In this document: positions 36,693-48,652 of the stretch, one piece after another
Layout: each line of letters begins with the position of its first letter
How positions within the stretch are numbered: position 1 is the first letter of the stretch
DNA from: Apophysomyces variabilis
Lineage: Eukaryota > Mucoromycota > Mucoromycetes > Mucorales > Mucoraceae
DNA: 64,000 nucleotides
Assembly (NCBI GenBank): GCA_002749535.1
Contig: MZZL01000391.1
Span: 263,061 to 327,060, forward strand
Reading direction: 5' to 3'
Notes under the pieces: generated by a model
What the model was told of the DNA's origin: nothing
What the model saw: only the letters and a program-made list of their open reading frames with translations
Database searches by the model: none
Made by a program: the position numbers and the translations under genes

Positions 36693-39040
36693 CTTGAAAA
36701 CAGAAGATGAGGGACAATCTTTATTAAAATGGCGTCATGCAAGTGGACGACACAAAGGAAGAACCACAGGCATTATCTACATTTGCCCCCTATTTTTATT
36801 CATTGTTCCTGTCAGTTGCACACTGTTTCCACCCTCTCTTTTATTGTGCATAAGTAATTGTTTACTCGTCATGCACTCCGACATCTTATGAAACATACGC
36901 AGAAATGGTTAGGAGCTTTCATCTTAGGAGACGCAGAGAAAGATAGAATCAAAGGCTTCCGACGCTGTTACAATAGTTAGTGACAGACACCTTTGCTTTT
37001 CCCGATGATGATGGAAGATTTAAACAAAAACGGGGTACAACTCATCCATAACCTAAACGAAATAGACTTCCCGGAAGCAGACAGAGTTAGAATAAGAAAA
37101 AAGGTCACATCGTTTTATTCCTTTTATGCACTGCTATTTTAAAGTTTGCAAAAAGGTATAATGTGTGACCTTGACGTTAAATAACCTATGTTCAAGAGGA
37201 TGTCTCTAACAAACAATGACAAAAAAAATCTCAGCAAGTCATTGAGCAGCAAAATATGAAGTTTTGAATGTCCTGTCGAAAGATACGCATGTAGGAACGC
37301 GCTCTGATTGACTCTAATTCGGCGGTTGCAGATGTGCCAAGATGTAACAATAGATAGCGGGGAAAACTCAACTATACCTCGCCGTGTCTATAAAGCCTAC
37401 CACTTAGCTATAAGCAGATCGTTAATGGACTCCAGGTAACCTAGCGTCTAATTCGGTTTTCATCTTTATATTGGCAACGGGCGACAGAAGGAAGAGACGC
37501 CGGTTTTAGAAAAGAGTCGGAGAACGTGATTGTGCCATCTGGTCTATAACCCTAACTGTTCTGCATATACGTGCTTTGCAGTAATAAACGACCTGCAGCA
37601 CACTTATATAGAAGCTGATGTCCCTATATCCGTCACGTCTTTTTACTCGCAAAAAGCTTGCATAGCAAAGCAATAGCAGCAGAGATGCTAGACTAAGTGT
37701 TGCGGTCCGAAGACAAGATGTCTTACTATGCTAGCATTTGAACCACGCTATAACCGAGTTTTAATCTTTCTTGGATTCCGGAATTCCGGATTGAATCATG
37801 CGTGGCCTGTAGAACTTGTCCTCATTTTGACTGTGTCCATGTACGAGCATCTTTATTGCACAATGATGGGTATTCGGGTATTAATAGCAAAACGACAACT
37901 CATATTTACTGATTGCCGTCTGTTGCATCGAGTGACCTTCAACCGAAGCTTATGTTTGTTTGTAAAACTTTAAACTGGCAAGCTGCACGAGGCGCCTTCA
38001 GTTCCATTACCATACCATACGCAAATTGACGCTCAGCAGTTTATTCTTGACTTTGCACAGAGATGGAAATATTAATAGTTATAGTCTTCTTAACACTTTT
38101 CGAGATCACCGTTTTGCTTCCTCACTCCGAGACTTGCTGTACCGAGTCTTTCATTTCAGACTTTAATTCGTTTTCTGATGCTATCAGTTATCAGGTCGAT
38201 GGTGTTTAATCGCGCTTTGAGCTCAGGTTCCGTTTCTTCTTGATCGAGCCTAGTTTACTACCCTTAAATTTGGCTTGCCGCTTCAGATTACAGTAGGAAA
38301 TAGCTGAACTAACCGCTTAATTGAGGATGTCTTGAGGTGTGAACAGTTATATTTACGTCTGTGACCTACACATTAGCTTCTTTCAGCAAATGTTCTTTGT
38401 GTCCTTTTGGAGAAATTATGACAGTTGTCAATCATCTTAATCGTAATACAGCTAATTGATCCTTAAAGAAGCGCTTCGCTTGGCTGTCTAAAGACCGTTG
38501 CTACGAATATGCACTTTTGTACCTTTTCTTTGCCATTCATATAAAGAAGAAATAAAAATAGTGTTGGATATTCTCTCTATTATTGCCATAACAGTATCTT
38601 GACTGAAAGGACCTTGCAGTAAAATAGATCTAGCAAAACGATCATTTAACGTATGGTGTAATAAACTCATAATAGAAATATGGAGACTAGCCAAACTTAT
38701 TCAGTAAAGGATTAGCAATAACAAGCAATTTAACATTGAGCATATAGATAACCAAATGCAACTACTGTGATGTAGAAAGCCGCTACAAATTTATTGTAAT
38801 ACGTAAATATAACATTCATTAGATTTAATGTGAAACGAATAATGAACTTTCTATACCAAGACAATTGAATGAATATAGCGTATTTTCCGGAGAAAGTGAC
38901 AAGCCAGACTGTCAGCTTATAAAAAAAGTACTAGGTAAAGCAAAAAAAACACGTATGTGCAACGTGACTTGAGTCGAAATTCCCGATACGAACAAAAGAA
39001 AAAAAAAAGTTTTGCCTTTACCCTTACGAGAAGTTTCTTG

Positions 39041-40903
39041 ATGAACAAACACGTAACACACAATCGACCATCATGGCGAACTGTACTTCTTGGTCTATTG
39101 GGTGTTACCGATCTCCCAGTAAAAGTCAATTGTTGGTTCTGTAACCAAGATTCGTACCTTTTACCGGGAAGTAAGCAAACCGTCTCGTACTGGTACTGCA
39201 ATATCTGCGAGAATACCAATGTGAAAGATGAAGCAAGTTCCCGATTAGCTATGTTTCTATAACGTCAACTAACGCATGGTTATAACATTGAATAGAATGG
39301 TGACATAGTGGACACATTACCAGTCATGTACGATGCTTCTCTTAATCGTCCAGGTATTTCTCCAATAAGTAGAAAGGGAGGAAAACAAGCCGACAGATAC
39401 TTATGATGTCTTCCATTTCAAAAGTTGCACCTAGACGAGGATATCGTAGATCTCCATCATCACGAACAATATGCGATAGTTGTCAACAAAACCAGACCTT
39501 GATTTATCAAATCATGAGTGAATATATCCGGGATGAAAGTGTAAGGACCGCGGATAACGAGGATCATTCCTTTCTTACTTATACGCTCTTTCGGCCCAGG
39601 ATCCTCAATTTGAATACTGCATGAATACAGCCGATCAGTATAAAGCGTCACTCCATGCAAAGTATCCTTTGTGTAACGAATGTCAGGCCAAGGTCGATGA
39701 ATTGGTAGAACAACAGAAATTGGCTTTGCGACAACGACGCATCAACGAAAGAATACAACAAAGTCTCACGACAAGACCTCCACAAAAACCTTCAAAATTT
39801 AGATATTGGTTCTATGGAAGCTTATGGTGCCTTCTACACCTATCAACACTAATACTATGTCTTTACGGTGAGCAGAAGAAAAACCGATCGCACTTTTAGA
39901 GGACGTAGAGACTGACGAATATCCTTTTCAATTGTCAGCTTACATATATCCCCCTCCTCCTTTGGAATCTTCTACTCATATATTAACCGACACGAAAAGT
40001 TATGCTACGGCATGGATGGATTTTCTTTTACGACTAGCGGAAAGAAGACATGAAGAAAGATGGACAGAGATAGTGGCAGACTTGTTGTACAATATGACTA
40101 AACAAGAGATGGCATTATTAAGATATATTGGTCACACTTTGTCGTGTCTGCTGCCGTTTTCCCACCGGTTTGGAGAAGACGAATGCCAATGGCAATCCTT
40201 GCAGAGTATCTACGGTTACAGTGCGGCCTGCCTTATTTCTATTGCGTGGATGGAATGGCATCCATATGTGTCGACTAAGTTTGCCCATCAACGAGCACAA
40301 TTGAAACACTGGGGATCTTACAAGGTAAAAGAAAAAACAAGTTATTTGCCGAGCCTCGCAGACTAAAAAGAAATTTGATTGCAGTTCGTCCAGAAGAGTC
40401 TGTACGTTTGGCGTTTGGTCTTGATATTGACACTGATGTATGCAACTGAGGATATCGTCCGTATCGCGAGCAAAGCTTCGTTAATCTGTTATCCACTGGT
40501 AAGCAGGAAGGGAAAATGGGCATTTTGCTTTGATGCAGAAAGAAACACTGAAATTCTTTCTCTCCTTTAGCTTTTGATTTTCTCCGTTAGCTACGTCCAA
40601 ACCACAGTTGTAAAATGGCCTGCCCAACCTGTAGGAAAAGAAGGATCGTTTGATACGTTGAAGAAGACATACTCCGACCTTCAGGCCTATACAAAGGATA
40701 CGATTGCAAAGATTGGAAAGATATCACGAGAAGCTGCCCATTATGTGCCTTATTCGAAAGAAGAACCAGAAAAAGAGAAAAATGACGTGAACTTTTCTGG
40801 CCCTAGTACATTTGTATCAAGGATTGACAGGGGGAGCGTAAACTTAGAGGAAGATCGAGATCTGGACGGTATTGTGGATGGTATATATAAAATCTACATG
40901 TAA
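39041..40903 (+). CDS. IMA1: Ima1/NET5-type inner nuclear membrane protein
   Basis: 488-aa protein from seven exons: 39041-39232, 39296-39353, 39425-39540, 39600-39867, 39939-40324, 40385-40498 and 40571-40903. The N-terminal zinc-binding Ima1 domain is plain: CWFC (31-34), WYCNIC (51-56), then ENGDI, CDSC (about 96) and CNEC (about 136). Hydrophobic membrane segments follow (WCLLHLSTLILCLY, SAACLISIAW, WRLVLILTLMYA, LICYPLLLIFSVSY). The family sits in the inner nuclear membrane and couples heterochromatin or the LINC complex to the envelope (known for S. pombe Ima1 and human Samp1/TMEM201). Intron 1 uses a GC donor (GCAAGT at 39233): only this joins NVKDE to NGDIVDTLP in frame. The start Met was chosen because it lies 30 residues before the first CxxC, as in homologues. 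Confidence 0.9.
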
Positions 40904-41037
40904 AAAGTGAAATTACGTTACTGTGTAAATGGGATTTTTTGCGTTCGTAGCCGACCCTACCGTGCTGAATACTTTTCCGCTTACTCTCATCGGCTTTTAA
41001 TGTCCATATTGCACGAAAACTTATCTGGTATGACACA

Positions 41038-41425
41038 TTATGAAGGCAAGACATCATCGTCCGAGTTTCTGTGATACACAAGCCTTAATCTCTCTGCCAT
41101 CGTATCGATGAATGTGTCCGTCATGAGTGGATCATACTGAATTATAGCCATTGACAGCATCGGACAATTCGGTCGCTTACATAACCTTGTAATTTCGGAA
41201 AGACAACGGCGTTTTGTGGTAGTATTCTCAAAAACTAAGCACATTTTTGTACAATGCCAAGGGGACTTGTCTGAATGGAATAACAAGAGTAGCTGTCATT
41301 AGCGCATCTGTAACAATCGATAGAACTCGAATAACCTGAACGGTTTTGCTCATGAATACAATACAATCATAACATCCACGATCCATACCTATGTGTTTTC
41401 CCGGACGAAAAGAGCCCTGGGCCAT
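41038..41425 (-). CDS. possible tiny three-exon gene, 97 aa, unknown
   Basis: Minus-strand exons 41425-41285, 41234-41181 and 41136-41038 join in phase 0 through 50-nt and 44-nt GT-AG introns to give 97 aa. Middle part FMSKTVQVIRVLSIVTD is strand-like and the tail YDPLMTDTFIDTMAERLRLVYH is helical. A small OB-fold protein is a conceivable match in shape only. No family is recognised, and an alternative upstream exon (about 41460-41560) also looks coding. Low confidence. Confidence 0.28.
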
Positions 41426-41709
41426 GAGCACGTAAAATATGGGAAAGTTAATGAGCAACAGTAAAAGATCAACGTGTTCTTGGTGTGCGGATCAAAAACT
41501 GCAGCTCTTGCGGGAATTCTGGTGGATATTGCTCCACTTGGACAGAGCAGATCGACAAGACTTCATCAATTAAATCATATCATTACTCAATGCCCATTTC
41601 ATGAGTGAAATATGTCTTTCTCGCTTACCGGATTTTGTTCCTTGTGTTCTTAATTTGGTAATTGCGCAAAAGGAGCACTAATTGCCGTGCGTCACTCGGT
41701 CAATCCTTG

Positions 41710-41749
41710 TCTCTCTCTCTCTCTCTCTCTCTTTCTCTCCCTTCCTCTC
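41710..41749. repeat. CT-rich tract before the tetraspan gene
   Basis: About 24 bp of TC repeats passing into a pyrimidine-rich stretch, 22 bp upstream of the start codon at 41771. Likely part of the 5' leader or core promoter; CT-rich leaders are common in fungi. Confidence 0.7.
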
Positions 41750-41770
41750 CTTTTCCTTAGTGCTTAAAAC

Positions 41771-42533
41771 ATGCCTTTCCTTGACAAGCTAAAATCAGTT
41801 CATCCCATTCAGCGAATACATCTATGGAATGCTTTCATGGGCATTCTTCTTGCGGGCTTATTAATTGGCACCGCAACAAGCATTCGGTCATTCATAACGC
41901 AAGGCGCTGCCTCGGCAGGTTTTGGTAATGTTTCCAGAGAATAAAAAAAGTAACTAGACCGTAGAACAACGGAAGAAGTAACTTACGTCGGAGCATATTG
42001 TATGAGCTGACTTGCTTTTCTTTTTGTTCAAAGGGAACTTCAGTACGTTCGCTTTTCCTGCGACTTTTGTCTACATGTTCATTCCGGCCATCTGCTCCGT
42101 CGTTTACAGTTTGATCCTTGCTATGGATCCCAGTCCTCAGTATAAAGCCTGGCAACCATCAAAAACCCTCATAAGCTCCATCTCCTTATTCGCAGGCACT
42201 GTTTTCTTATCCGCCTTGCTGCCTTTGCTCCCCGGCGCTGATGTAATCGCCGCGCCAGATAGTGCGCTTCAGTGTACCTGGACAGATTACATGCAGTGGC
42301 GTACTATTTTCAATAATCCTGAAATTTTTCCTTGGGTACTCAATATGGATAAAGCATGTCTCATGTTACGCGTAGCAGACGCGTTTGCCTGGATCCTTGG
42401 CATTGGATGGCTTGCTTTAACGTATCTGTACTTCCGTGCAGCTCGTCACCCACCTCATGATAAGGAGAAAAGTGGTATATGGCCCTTGGCAACTTTGAAA
42501 CACACCGAAAAGCAAGGTCCACACACTTACTGA
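41771..42533 (+). CDS. four-span membrane protein (MARVEL-like), 217 aa
   Basis: Exons 41771-41924 and 42034-42533 (109-nt intron, phase 1) give 217 aa. Four hydrophobic segments are visible: about residues 20-40 (NAFMGILLAGLLIGTATSI), 60-80 (FVYMFIPAICSVVYSLIL), 95-115 (LISSISLFAGTVFLSALL) and 165-185 (AFAWILGIGWLALTYLYF). Between segments 3 and 4 is an outer loop with two Cys and two Trp. The layout resembles fungal MARVEL-domain proteins, but the motif is weak, so no symbol is given. The tail is short and polar. A cell-surface or eisosome-like membrane role is possible (inference). Confidence 0.8.
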
Positions 42534-42580
42534 AACTAAAAGATTATATTTTTCTTTTATTTCCGGAAACATTCGATATT

Positions 42581-45500
42581 TTACAATTGCATTAATTCAT
42601 CCACCCGTTGATGCATCGTTGCTACTTCCTCAGGGCAACTATAATAAAGGATCAACGTCGGTATACGAACTATATCGTACTTATTGACTGCTCTTTACCT
42701 TTCACACCATTGACGTACTCGTTGTAAGGCTTCTTGTTGATGAGTCATTGAGGACCGTTTGATAACAACCTCTGTTTCATCGGTCGCCAGCAGGTGTGTC
42801 ACGCCAAATTTACTGTCATAGGTGTCATACCGCAGATTCAAAAAGCCTATCACCTTTTAAAGATGTCATTCTCAAAATCCGAAATAAAGTCTATTCATTA
42901 TTCTAACCTGTTCTTTTACGTTGCCGAGTGGACGATTAGCCATTCGTAACGTGATTTGACATAAAGACTTGCTATTGTCTGTTACAAGCAATGTCTGAAT
43001 CCAAAGTTTTCGGCCAGTTAATCTTTTGTCTTCTACTGCATTGCTTGCATCTACAAAAAAGTTTAATAACAGTATATGTGGATGCATGAGCTCACTGATC
43101 ATGATCTTACATAAGACATAAACAGCCATATCAATATCCAGTGACCGATCTACATCGCTAAGGTTGTCACATTGAATGATCCGCCGTTGTTCATATGCTG
43201 AAACGTTCAACGAAGTATCAATCTGCATAGGTTCCCATCGCGTATTCCGTGTAGTTCGAAGATATAATCCGGGAAATTTCCTCAGTTTGGGCGAATAAGG
43301 CTGTACAAAGAATATTTTGTAGCGACTGCCTTCAGCGATATCGTTATGTGTGAGTTGGTTGGCATTGGAGATCAAGAGTGTATAGACAGGTGCGAATTTG
43401 GTGGTGGTATTGGCAGAGTAATCGCATATACGAACTTTAAAATGCCCAGATACCGATCTCTCATTGTCTGTTTCCACTTTCCCTGTAGTATGTGACATGA
43501 CTAAACTGTCGTCCAAATCTGCTGCTGTGAATTTGGGTATCCAACTGTTATCATTCGAGTATGTGGTATATAATGATTGTTGACGTAACTCCTCCTCCTC
43601 ACGGGCAGTTCGTGTTATGGTTATTCCATTTGCCAGTACTTCCGTATAGAGCATAGGATATTTGCGGCAGATTATAACATCTAACGCCGTAACTGTGCCT
43701 CCATCTTCGAATAATGAAGAAAGTGAACGTATGACCAGCTTTTTGCGCTGATAACCCAATTTGACATCCCATGCGGCTGGTAAACACCCGTTTGTAGAAA
43801 TGGATAATAAATAATCACTACTCGCTTTCAAGGGCGATTGAGCGGTTCGGTCTCCAAGTAACTGTTATCTCATTGTTAAAAGAATACTTCGCTTTGGTTT
43901 TTTTTTTTGGCGGACCTGAGCTCCTGTAATTGAAAGCTTGTGGCCGACTTTCAGCCGTCGAGCACGAATTGCCCGCTCCATCCTGGCATCTACACGGGCG
44001 GGTATTTGATACCATCCATCGGTTAGAATCAGCCGGTATTTGCTCCCTAGAATATCATATAAGCCATTTCCTAACATACGAGCGGTGATCTACCTGAACT
44101 TGCAGCTCTGGCTGGCGGTATATTATTGCTACTATCTTGATCTATGATATCGGCAATGGCAAGAACCATATGTTTGGAAGGTATATCATCTTGTTCCATT
44201 ATTCGTTTGATTACTGAACGATGACCCAGGTTGATCTCTCGCTCGTATCTACAATCCATAGCTTTAGCATTGTTAGATAGAACACGCAATCATCGTACCT
44301 ATATAGTAATTGATTAAGGATTTCCGATCGGTTCCATCGGGCTGAAAATTGGTGCGGATACGATCGTATCAAACACGCGATTTTCCAAATAATCCATCCG
44401 TAGTGGTTTTCGACCCACTTTTGAGAAATTAAACATGAAAGCGCCCCGGCTTCGATCATGTCTTTCTCAGCCTCCCTACTTCCCCATCCGTCAAATGTGT
44501 AGCGCTTCGCCTTTTCTGCTGTCATTTCAATAATTGCTTCGCATCTAATATGTGATACATGCTAAGAAATACTTCAAATATATGGTAATCTTACATTCCC
44601 AGTTGTAGAAGATCATGTCTACTGTATCCTAAGGGTTTCCCTAAGCTGCAAAGATGTTGTCGTGGCCCAGTCACTCCTGGTTTTTTAGAACCAAGTCAAA
44701 GAGCGGATAATATACTTACGATTCAAATCAAATACACATGCTCTTCTCTGCTGTGTTACTGATGACGATGATTGACCACTGCGCAGAGCAGCTTTTGTCA
44801 ATTCATATTTCGACTTAACGATAGGAGATTTAAATGGCTGTGATACTTTTCTTTGCAGGTTTTTCTTCGATGGGTGAGAAAGCGAACGGTGACTGTGAGA
44901 TGGTGCAATGGACGGCTCATTCATACTGGGTAATCGTGTGTTACTGGTACTAGGATCGCTTGTAGCCTGTACTATCTGTCCCTTATGCGGAACAAATTGA
45001 CGTGCTGGCTTTTCTGCTGCGATGCTCGACTCCACTGCTTCCTTACTGAACAGTGCAATAGCTCGTTTTCTTGCCTCTTCGGATACTACAACAGGTGCTC
45101 TAGCAGCACCTGTTACAAAACCACCATATTCGGATAGAATATTTTCATGTTTGGAGTCAATTAAGGTAGGTGTCACAGTACCAGGTTGCTTTTTACCGGA
45201 CCCAAACTTATCGTCAAGGGATTCTGTAGAGTTCTGTTTATATTTAGCCTCTGTAGAATGAATAGATATATGATGACATAGATCGGATGCAGCGCAAGCG
45301 CCGGCTTTTAGTCTCGCCTCTGCTTTTAAATGCTTGTCGGATTCAGTGTCGTCCATCTTAGCTTTCCTTTCGAGTACCGTAGTGAGACCCTCTGTATCAG
45401 ACTTCTTATCCAGGGTGCTATCAGATGCACCATTCATATTCGGCGTCTCCTCCTTTTTCTCCGTCTTTGTAAATAATGCTAACGCCTTCTTCCGAGATTC

Positions 45501-46225
45501 GCTTTTAGTATCCAACTGCTTTTTGCTTCCAGCCGTGACAAATCCGCCAAATTTGTTTAAATTATATTCTACTTGATCTGAGCTCATTTCGTTTACGGCT
45601 GCAGTCTCATCTCGTCTTTGACGCTTCACGTCGCGTTCATGGGATCGTTTCTGTTCTATATCTTCTACCATAGGTAACAGGTCCACGTCGAATTCGATCC
45701 ACATATCATCGTCTTCAACTGATTCACTGACGCCAGCTGCGTTGATTTCCGGTGGAATCGATTTACGACTGGGTGCGTGAGCCTTTTCTCCTTTGGCTAA
45801 GGGATAAAAAATGCTATATGAATGCCAAATACAAATGCTTACAGCATATGCTACCTTGTTTTTCGTGTTCCTTACTGGGAAATCCTTTGGCATGGTTATC
45901 ACGGCAATGGTTGGATATCTCTTGAAGAGTTCGGCGAGCATTAGACTTGGGTCCCGACGTTCGTAACGGCGTGGTCTCAGTATACACTTGGAAGAAGTTT
46001 TCTTTTCCTCCAAGAGGCGTATCCGTTGCAAGCCGTCTACTTTTCAAGTCATGTTGACTCTACAAGAGGCTCAATTACAGAATTTCTCTCATTTCTTCTT
46101 ACATTAAGCTGATTAGCTGCAAATTCAATGCTGGTTATATTCTGTAGTAGCTGGTCTCGGAAGCTTTGTGAAAGATTCTCCCAATCGTCAGAAAACTCAT
46201 CAGGATCTTGGTCGATATCTGCCAT
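42581..46225 (-). CDS. BRH2: BRCA2/Brh2 orthologue, homologous recombination mediator
   Basis: 1,039 aa from eleven minus-strand exons: 46225-46103, 46059-45855, 45790-44720, 44676-44595, 44544-44299, 44248-44094, 44046-43916, 43861-43111, 43050-42908, 42853-42699 and 42638-42581. Two BRC repeats bind Rad51: FGGFVTAGSKK...ALALF (about 190-218) and YGGFVTGAAR...AIALF (about 331-363). The Dss1/DNA-binding half is complete: helical domain (WVENHYGWIIWKIA; YEREINLGHRSVIKRIM), OB1 (LTDGWYQIPARVD, KVGHKLSITGAQ), OB2 (PAAWDVKLGYQ, LFEDGGTV, then EEEE) and OB3 (RSLDIDMAVYVL, VIGFLNLRYD). Only about 55 residues replace the long tower insertion of human OB2. Size matches Ustilago Brh2. It loads Rad51 on single-stranded DNA in the nucleus (known for the family). 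Small terminal exons are less certain than the core. Confidence 0.93.
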
Positions 46226-47073
46226 TATGTCAAAGCACAGGGACGAGGAATGAGTAACAGTTTCGTGAACGCGACTTGAATTTTTTTTTTCTTAAGAGCT
46301 ATTTTGGCGACCAAACACAGCAAGAGTTCAGTCTATTATGACATATAACTCCATTCTGCCCGTAAATAGGAAACATAGCAGTAGAATATGCATTATAGAT
46401 CATCCCTTGCGGGAACTGATGGTGACGACCGATCCACAACTTCCAGAAGTAATCCAAAATGGAAAAGTATCAAGTCAATCACTGTTACCTACGCGGCCAT
46501 GTCTACTGATAGAAACCGCAGATGCAGGTTATATGGATTTTGTGATTCTACCATATCATGGAACTGCACATTCCATGCGGTGGTTAGCTTTTGCTTGCAA
46601 ACAGATTTATGTATTGTATCATCACCGCTAAGTTCCGTATTCTGATTAAAAAGAATATAATCGTTGTATTCCGTCTGTATTTCAAGCTGATGCATTGATA
46701 CCTATTTGCCTCTGGTTTAATATCTACACTTGTCTATCTTGAGCTTTTGCAACATATAACTGGTTCTAAGCATCACACTATAGGTAATGTGTGTCTAAAC
46801 ACAATAACTGCTAGTGTCGTAATACATTTTGCCTTTGGTTATCTGATAAAGTCTTTTTTCTCATCTACTCATCGTACAAAACTGCTTGTTAAGCAAAGCC
46901 GGAATGCGTATGAAGTAGGTATTTACCTTATTTCCCATTTATTGTTCATTTTGTAGTGAACTGGAGATGTGTCTAACAAGAATAAAGAACGGCGGACTTT
47001 TACTATGCCAATCGTGGCGAGTCTTTTTCTCTCGGTCTTGCAGCTGATCAGGCAAACTGCACGCAAGAACACA
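46226..47073. promoter_or_regulatory. divergent BRCA2/CDK8 intergenic region
   Basis: 848 bp between two divergent start codons, so it must hold both promoters or one bidirectional promoter. Frames at 46338-46631 (+, 97 aa) and 46489-46695 (-) lack motifs. No specific factor site is claimed. Confidence 0.5.
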
Positions 47074-48652
47074 ATGTCCATGACAGAATATAAACTTAAG
47101 CGCGATGCGCGACGTCCTAAAGTGTTGGATAAGTACGATATTATAGGTTTCATCAGCTCTGGGACCTATGGCCGAGTGTACAAGGCGAGATCACGCAACA
47201 AGTAAGTTTAACCTTTCAGCATTTGAACATCAAAAGAATGACTATCACAAACTAGGGATGATCATCGGGAGTTTGCCATTAAAAAGTTCAAACCTGACCG
47301 AGAAGGCGATACACATCACTATGTCGGCATTTCTCAATCGGCATGCAGAGAAATTGCAGTATGTACTAACAAAAGATGCACTTGTCGGAACCTTATGGAG
47401 TGTAGCTATGTAGAGAGTTACGCCATGAGAATATCGTGGCACTTGAGGAAGTTCTGCTGGAAGACAAAGCAATCTTCATGGTCTTTGAGTATGCCGAGCA
47501 TGATTTCTTGGTATAACTGTTCTCATCTTTGGATGTTCACTAATCAAACGTTCTGATATAGCAAATTATCCATTACCATCTTCACACAGAACGAAAACCT
47601 ATCCCTGAAATTACCATTAAATCTTTCTTATGGCAATTAATTAATGGCGTTGCTTATCTTCATGCCAATTGGGTGCTTCACAGAGATCTCAAACCCGCAA
47701 ACGGTACGTAAGATCCAATCGTAGAATGTGATTGAAATAACGTTTTTGATTTTTCTGCAGTGCTTTTGACTAGTGAAGGAGTCGTGAAGACTGGTAACGA
47801 TCTATAACGTTTCAATTATCACAGTATGGCTGGATGGATGTAATAGGGGATCTCGGTCTTGCCCGGCTGTTTAATCAACCATTACAACCACTCTTTAACG
47901 GAGACAAAGTTGTTGTAACCATCTGGTACCGTGCTCCTGAACTTTTGTTTGGTTCAAGGCACTACACGAAAGCAATTGATATGTGGGCTATTGGGTGCAT
48001 TTTTGGAGAGCTACTTGCCTTGAAACCTATATTTAAAGGAGAAGAAGTTAAAATGGATAGTAAAAAGAATGTTCCATTTCAGCGGAGTCAATTGATGAAG
48101 ATCTTCGAGATACTTGGGACACCAAACAGTAAACATCACAGGCTCACCTCTACCGGTTTCTAACAAATTCCATAATAGAGGAACGATGGCCGACGATAGA
48201 TCAATTACCTGACTATTGTCATTTAAGCTCTTTCCCACAGTAAGGATTAAGGCAGGAATCAACAGCGATTATGCCAAATTTATGACTTGAATAGGTGTTC
48301 GAATAATCTTAAACATGCGTATCAACATATGCCTGGCGCGAAAAGCGAGTCGGGATACAACCTTCTTGCAGCACTTTTGGAATACGATCCTGCGAAACGA
48401 ATAACAGCAGAAAAAGCACTGAACCATCCTTACTTTCAGGAAGATCCAAAACCGATCACAAAGTTTGTATATCGTTATTATCTTCGATGCATCTGACGTT
48501 TCGATAGTGTCCTAGCACATCAAGGTATCGAGTATCCTCTTCGGCGAATAACACAAGAGGACAATGATATCAAATCAGTAAAAACTGTATCATCACAGAT
48601 GAGCAAAGACCATTACACAGGCAGAGTGAATAAAAAGGCACGGAACGCTTAA
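47074..48652 (+). CDS. SSN3: CDK8/Srb10 cyclin-dependent kinase of the Mediator kinase module
   Basis: 388-aa kinase from nine exons: 47074-47201, 47256-47358, 47406-47510, 47562-47703, 47761-47793, 47847-48128, 48179-48239, 48295-48462 and 48508-48652. Kinase features: glycine loop [11 protein letters not shown], the Lys in [19 protein letters not shown] (the CDK8 version of the PSTAIRE helix), [11 protein letters not shown] in place of DFG, and [13 protein letters not shown] without a T-loop phosphothreonine. [13 protein letters not shown] and [14 protein letters not shown] follow. The tail [13 protein letters not shown] is typical of fungal Ssn3. With cyclin C, Med12 and Med13 it represses or tunes RNA polymerase II transcription (known). 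Exon 5 is only 33 nt. Exon 1 is read from Met 47074; a Met two codons later is also possible. Confidence 0.94.

Larger units (their letters stand above)
34040..39040. other. 5-kb gene-poor region
   Basis: Long stretch without any frame that shows a domain or joins by splicing; the longest is 131 aa (35874-36269, -). Right after the zinc-finger gene come CA and poly-T/TTTTC runs, likely 3' UTR. A C/CT tract occurs at 35726-35750, a perfect 12-bp inverted repeat at 36660-36692 and a 14-bp palindrome at 37777-37790. No RNA gene is recognised. Confidence 0.5.

Noticed and set aside
46338..46631. 97-aa frame between BRCA2 and CDK8
   Set aside because: Overlaps equally long frames on both strands and has no family features; the region is better read as a divergent promoter.
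47834..48163. CDK8 C-lobe as a separate intronless gene from Met47834
   Set aside because: The segment joins in phase with upstream kinase exons (HRDLKPAN) by splicing, so it is one gene.
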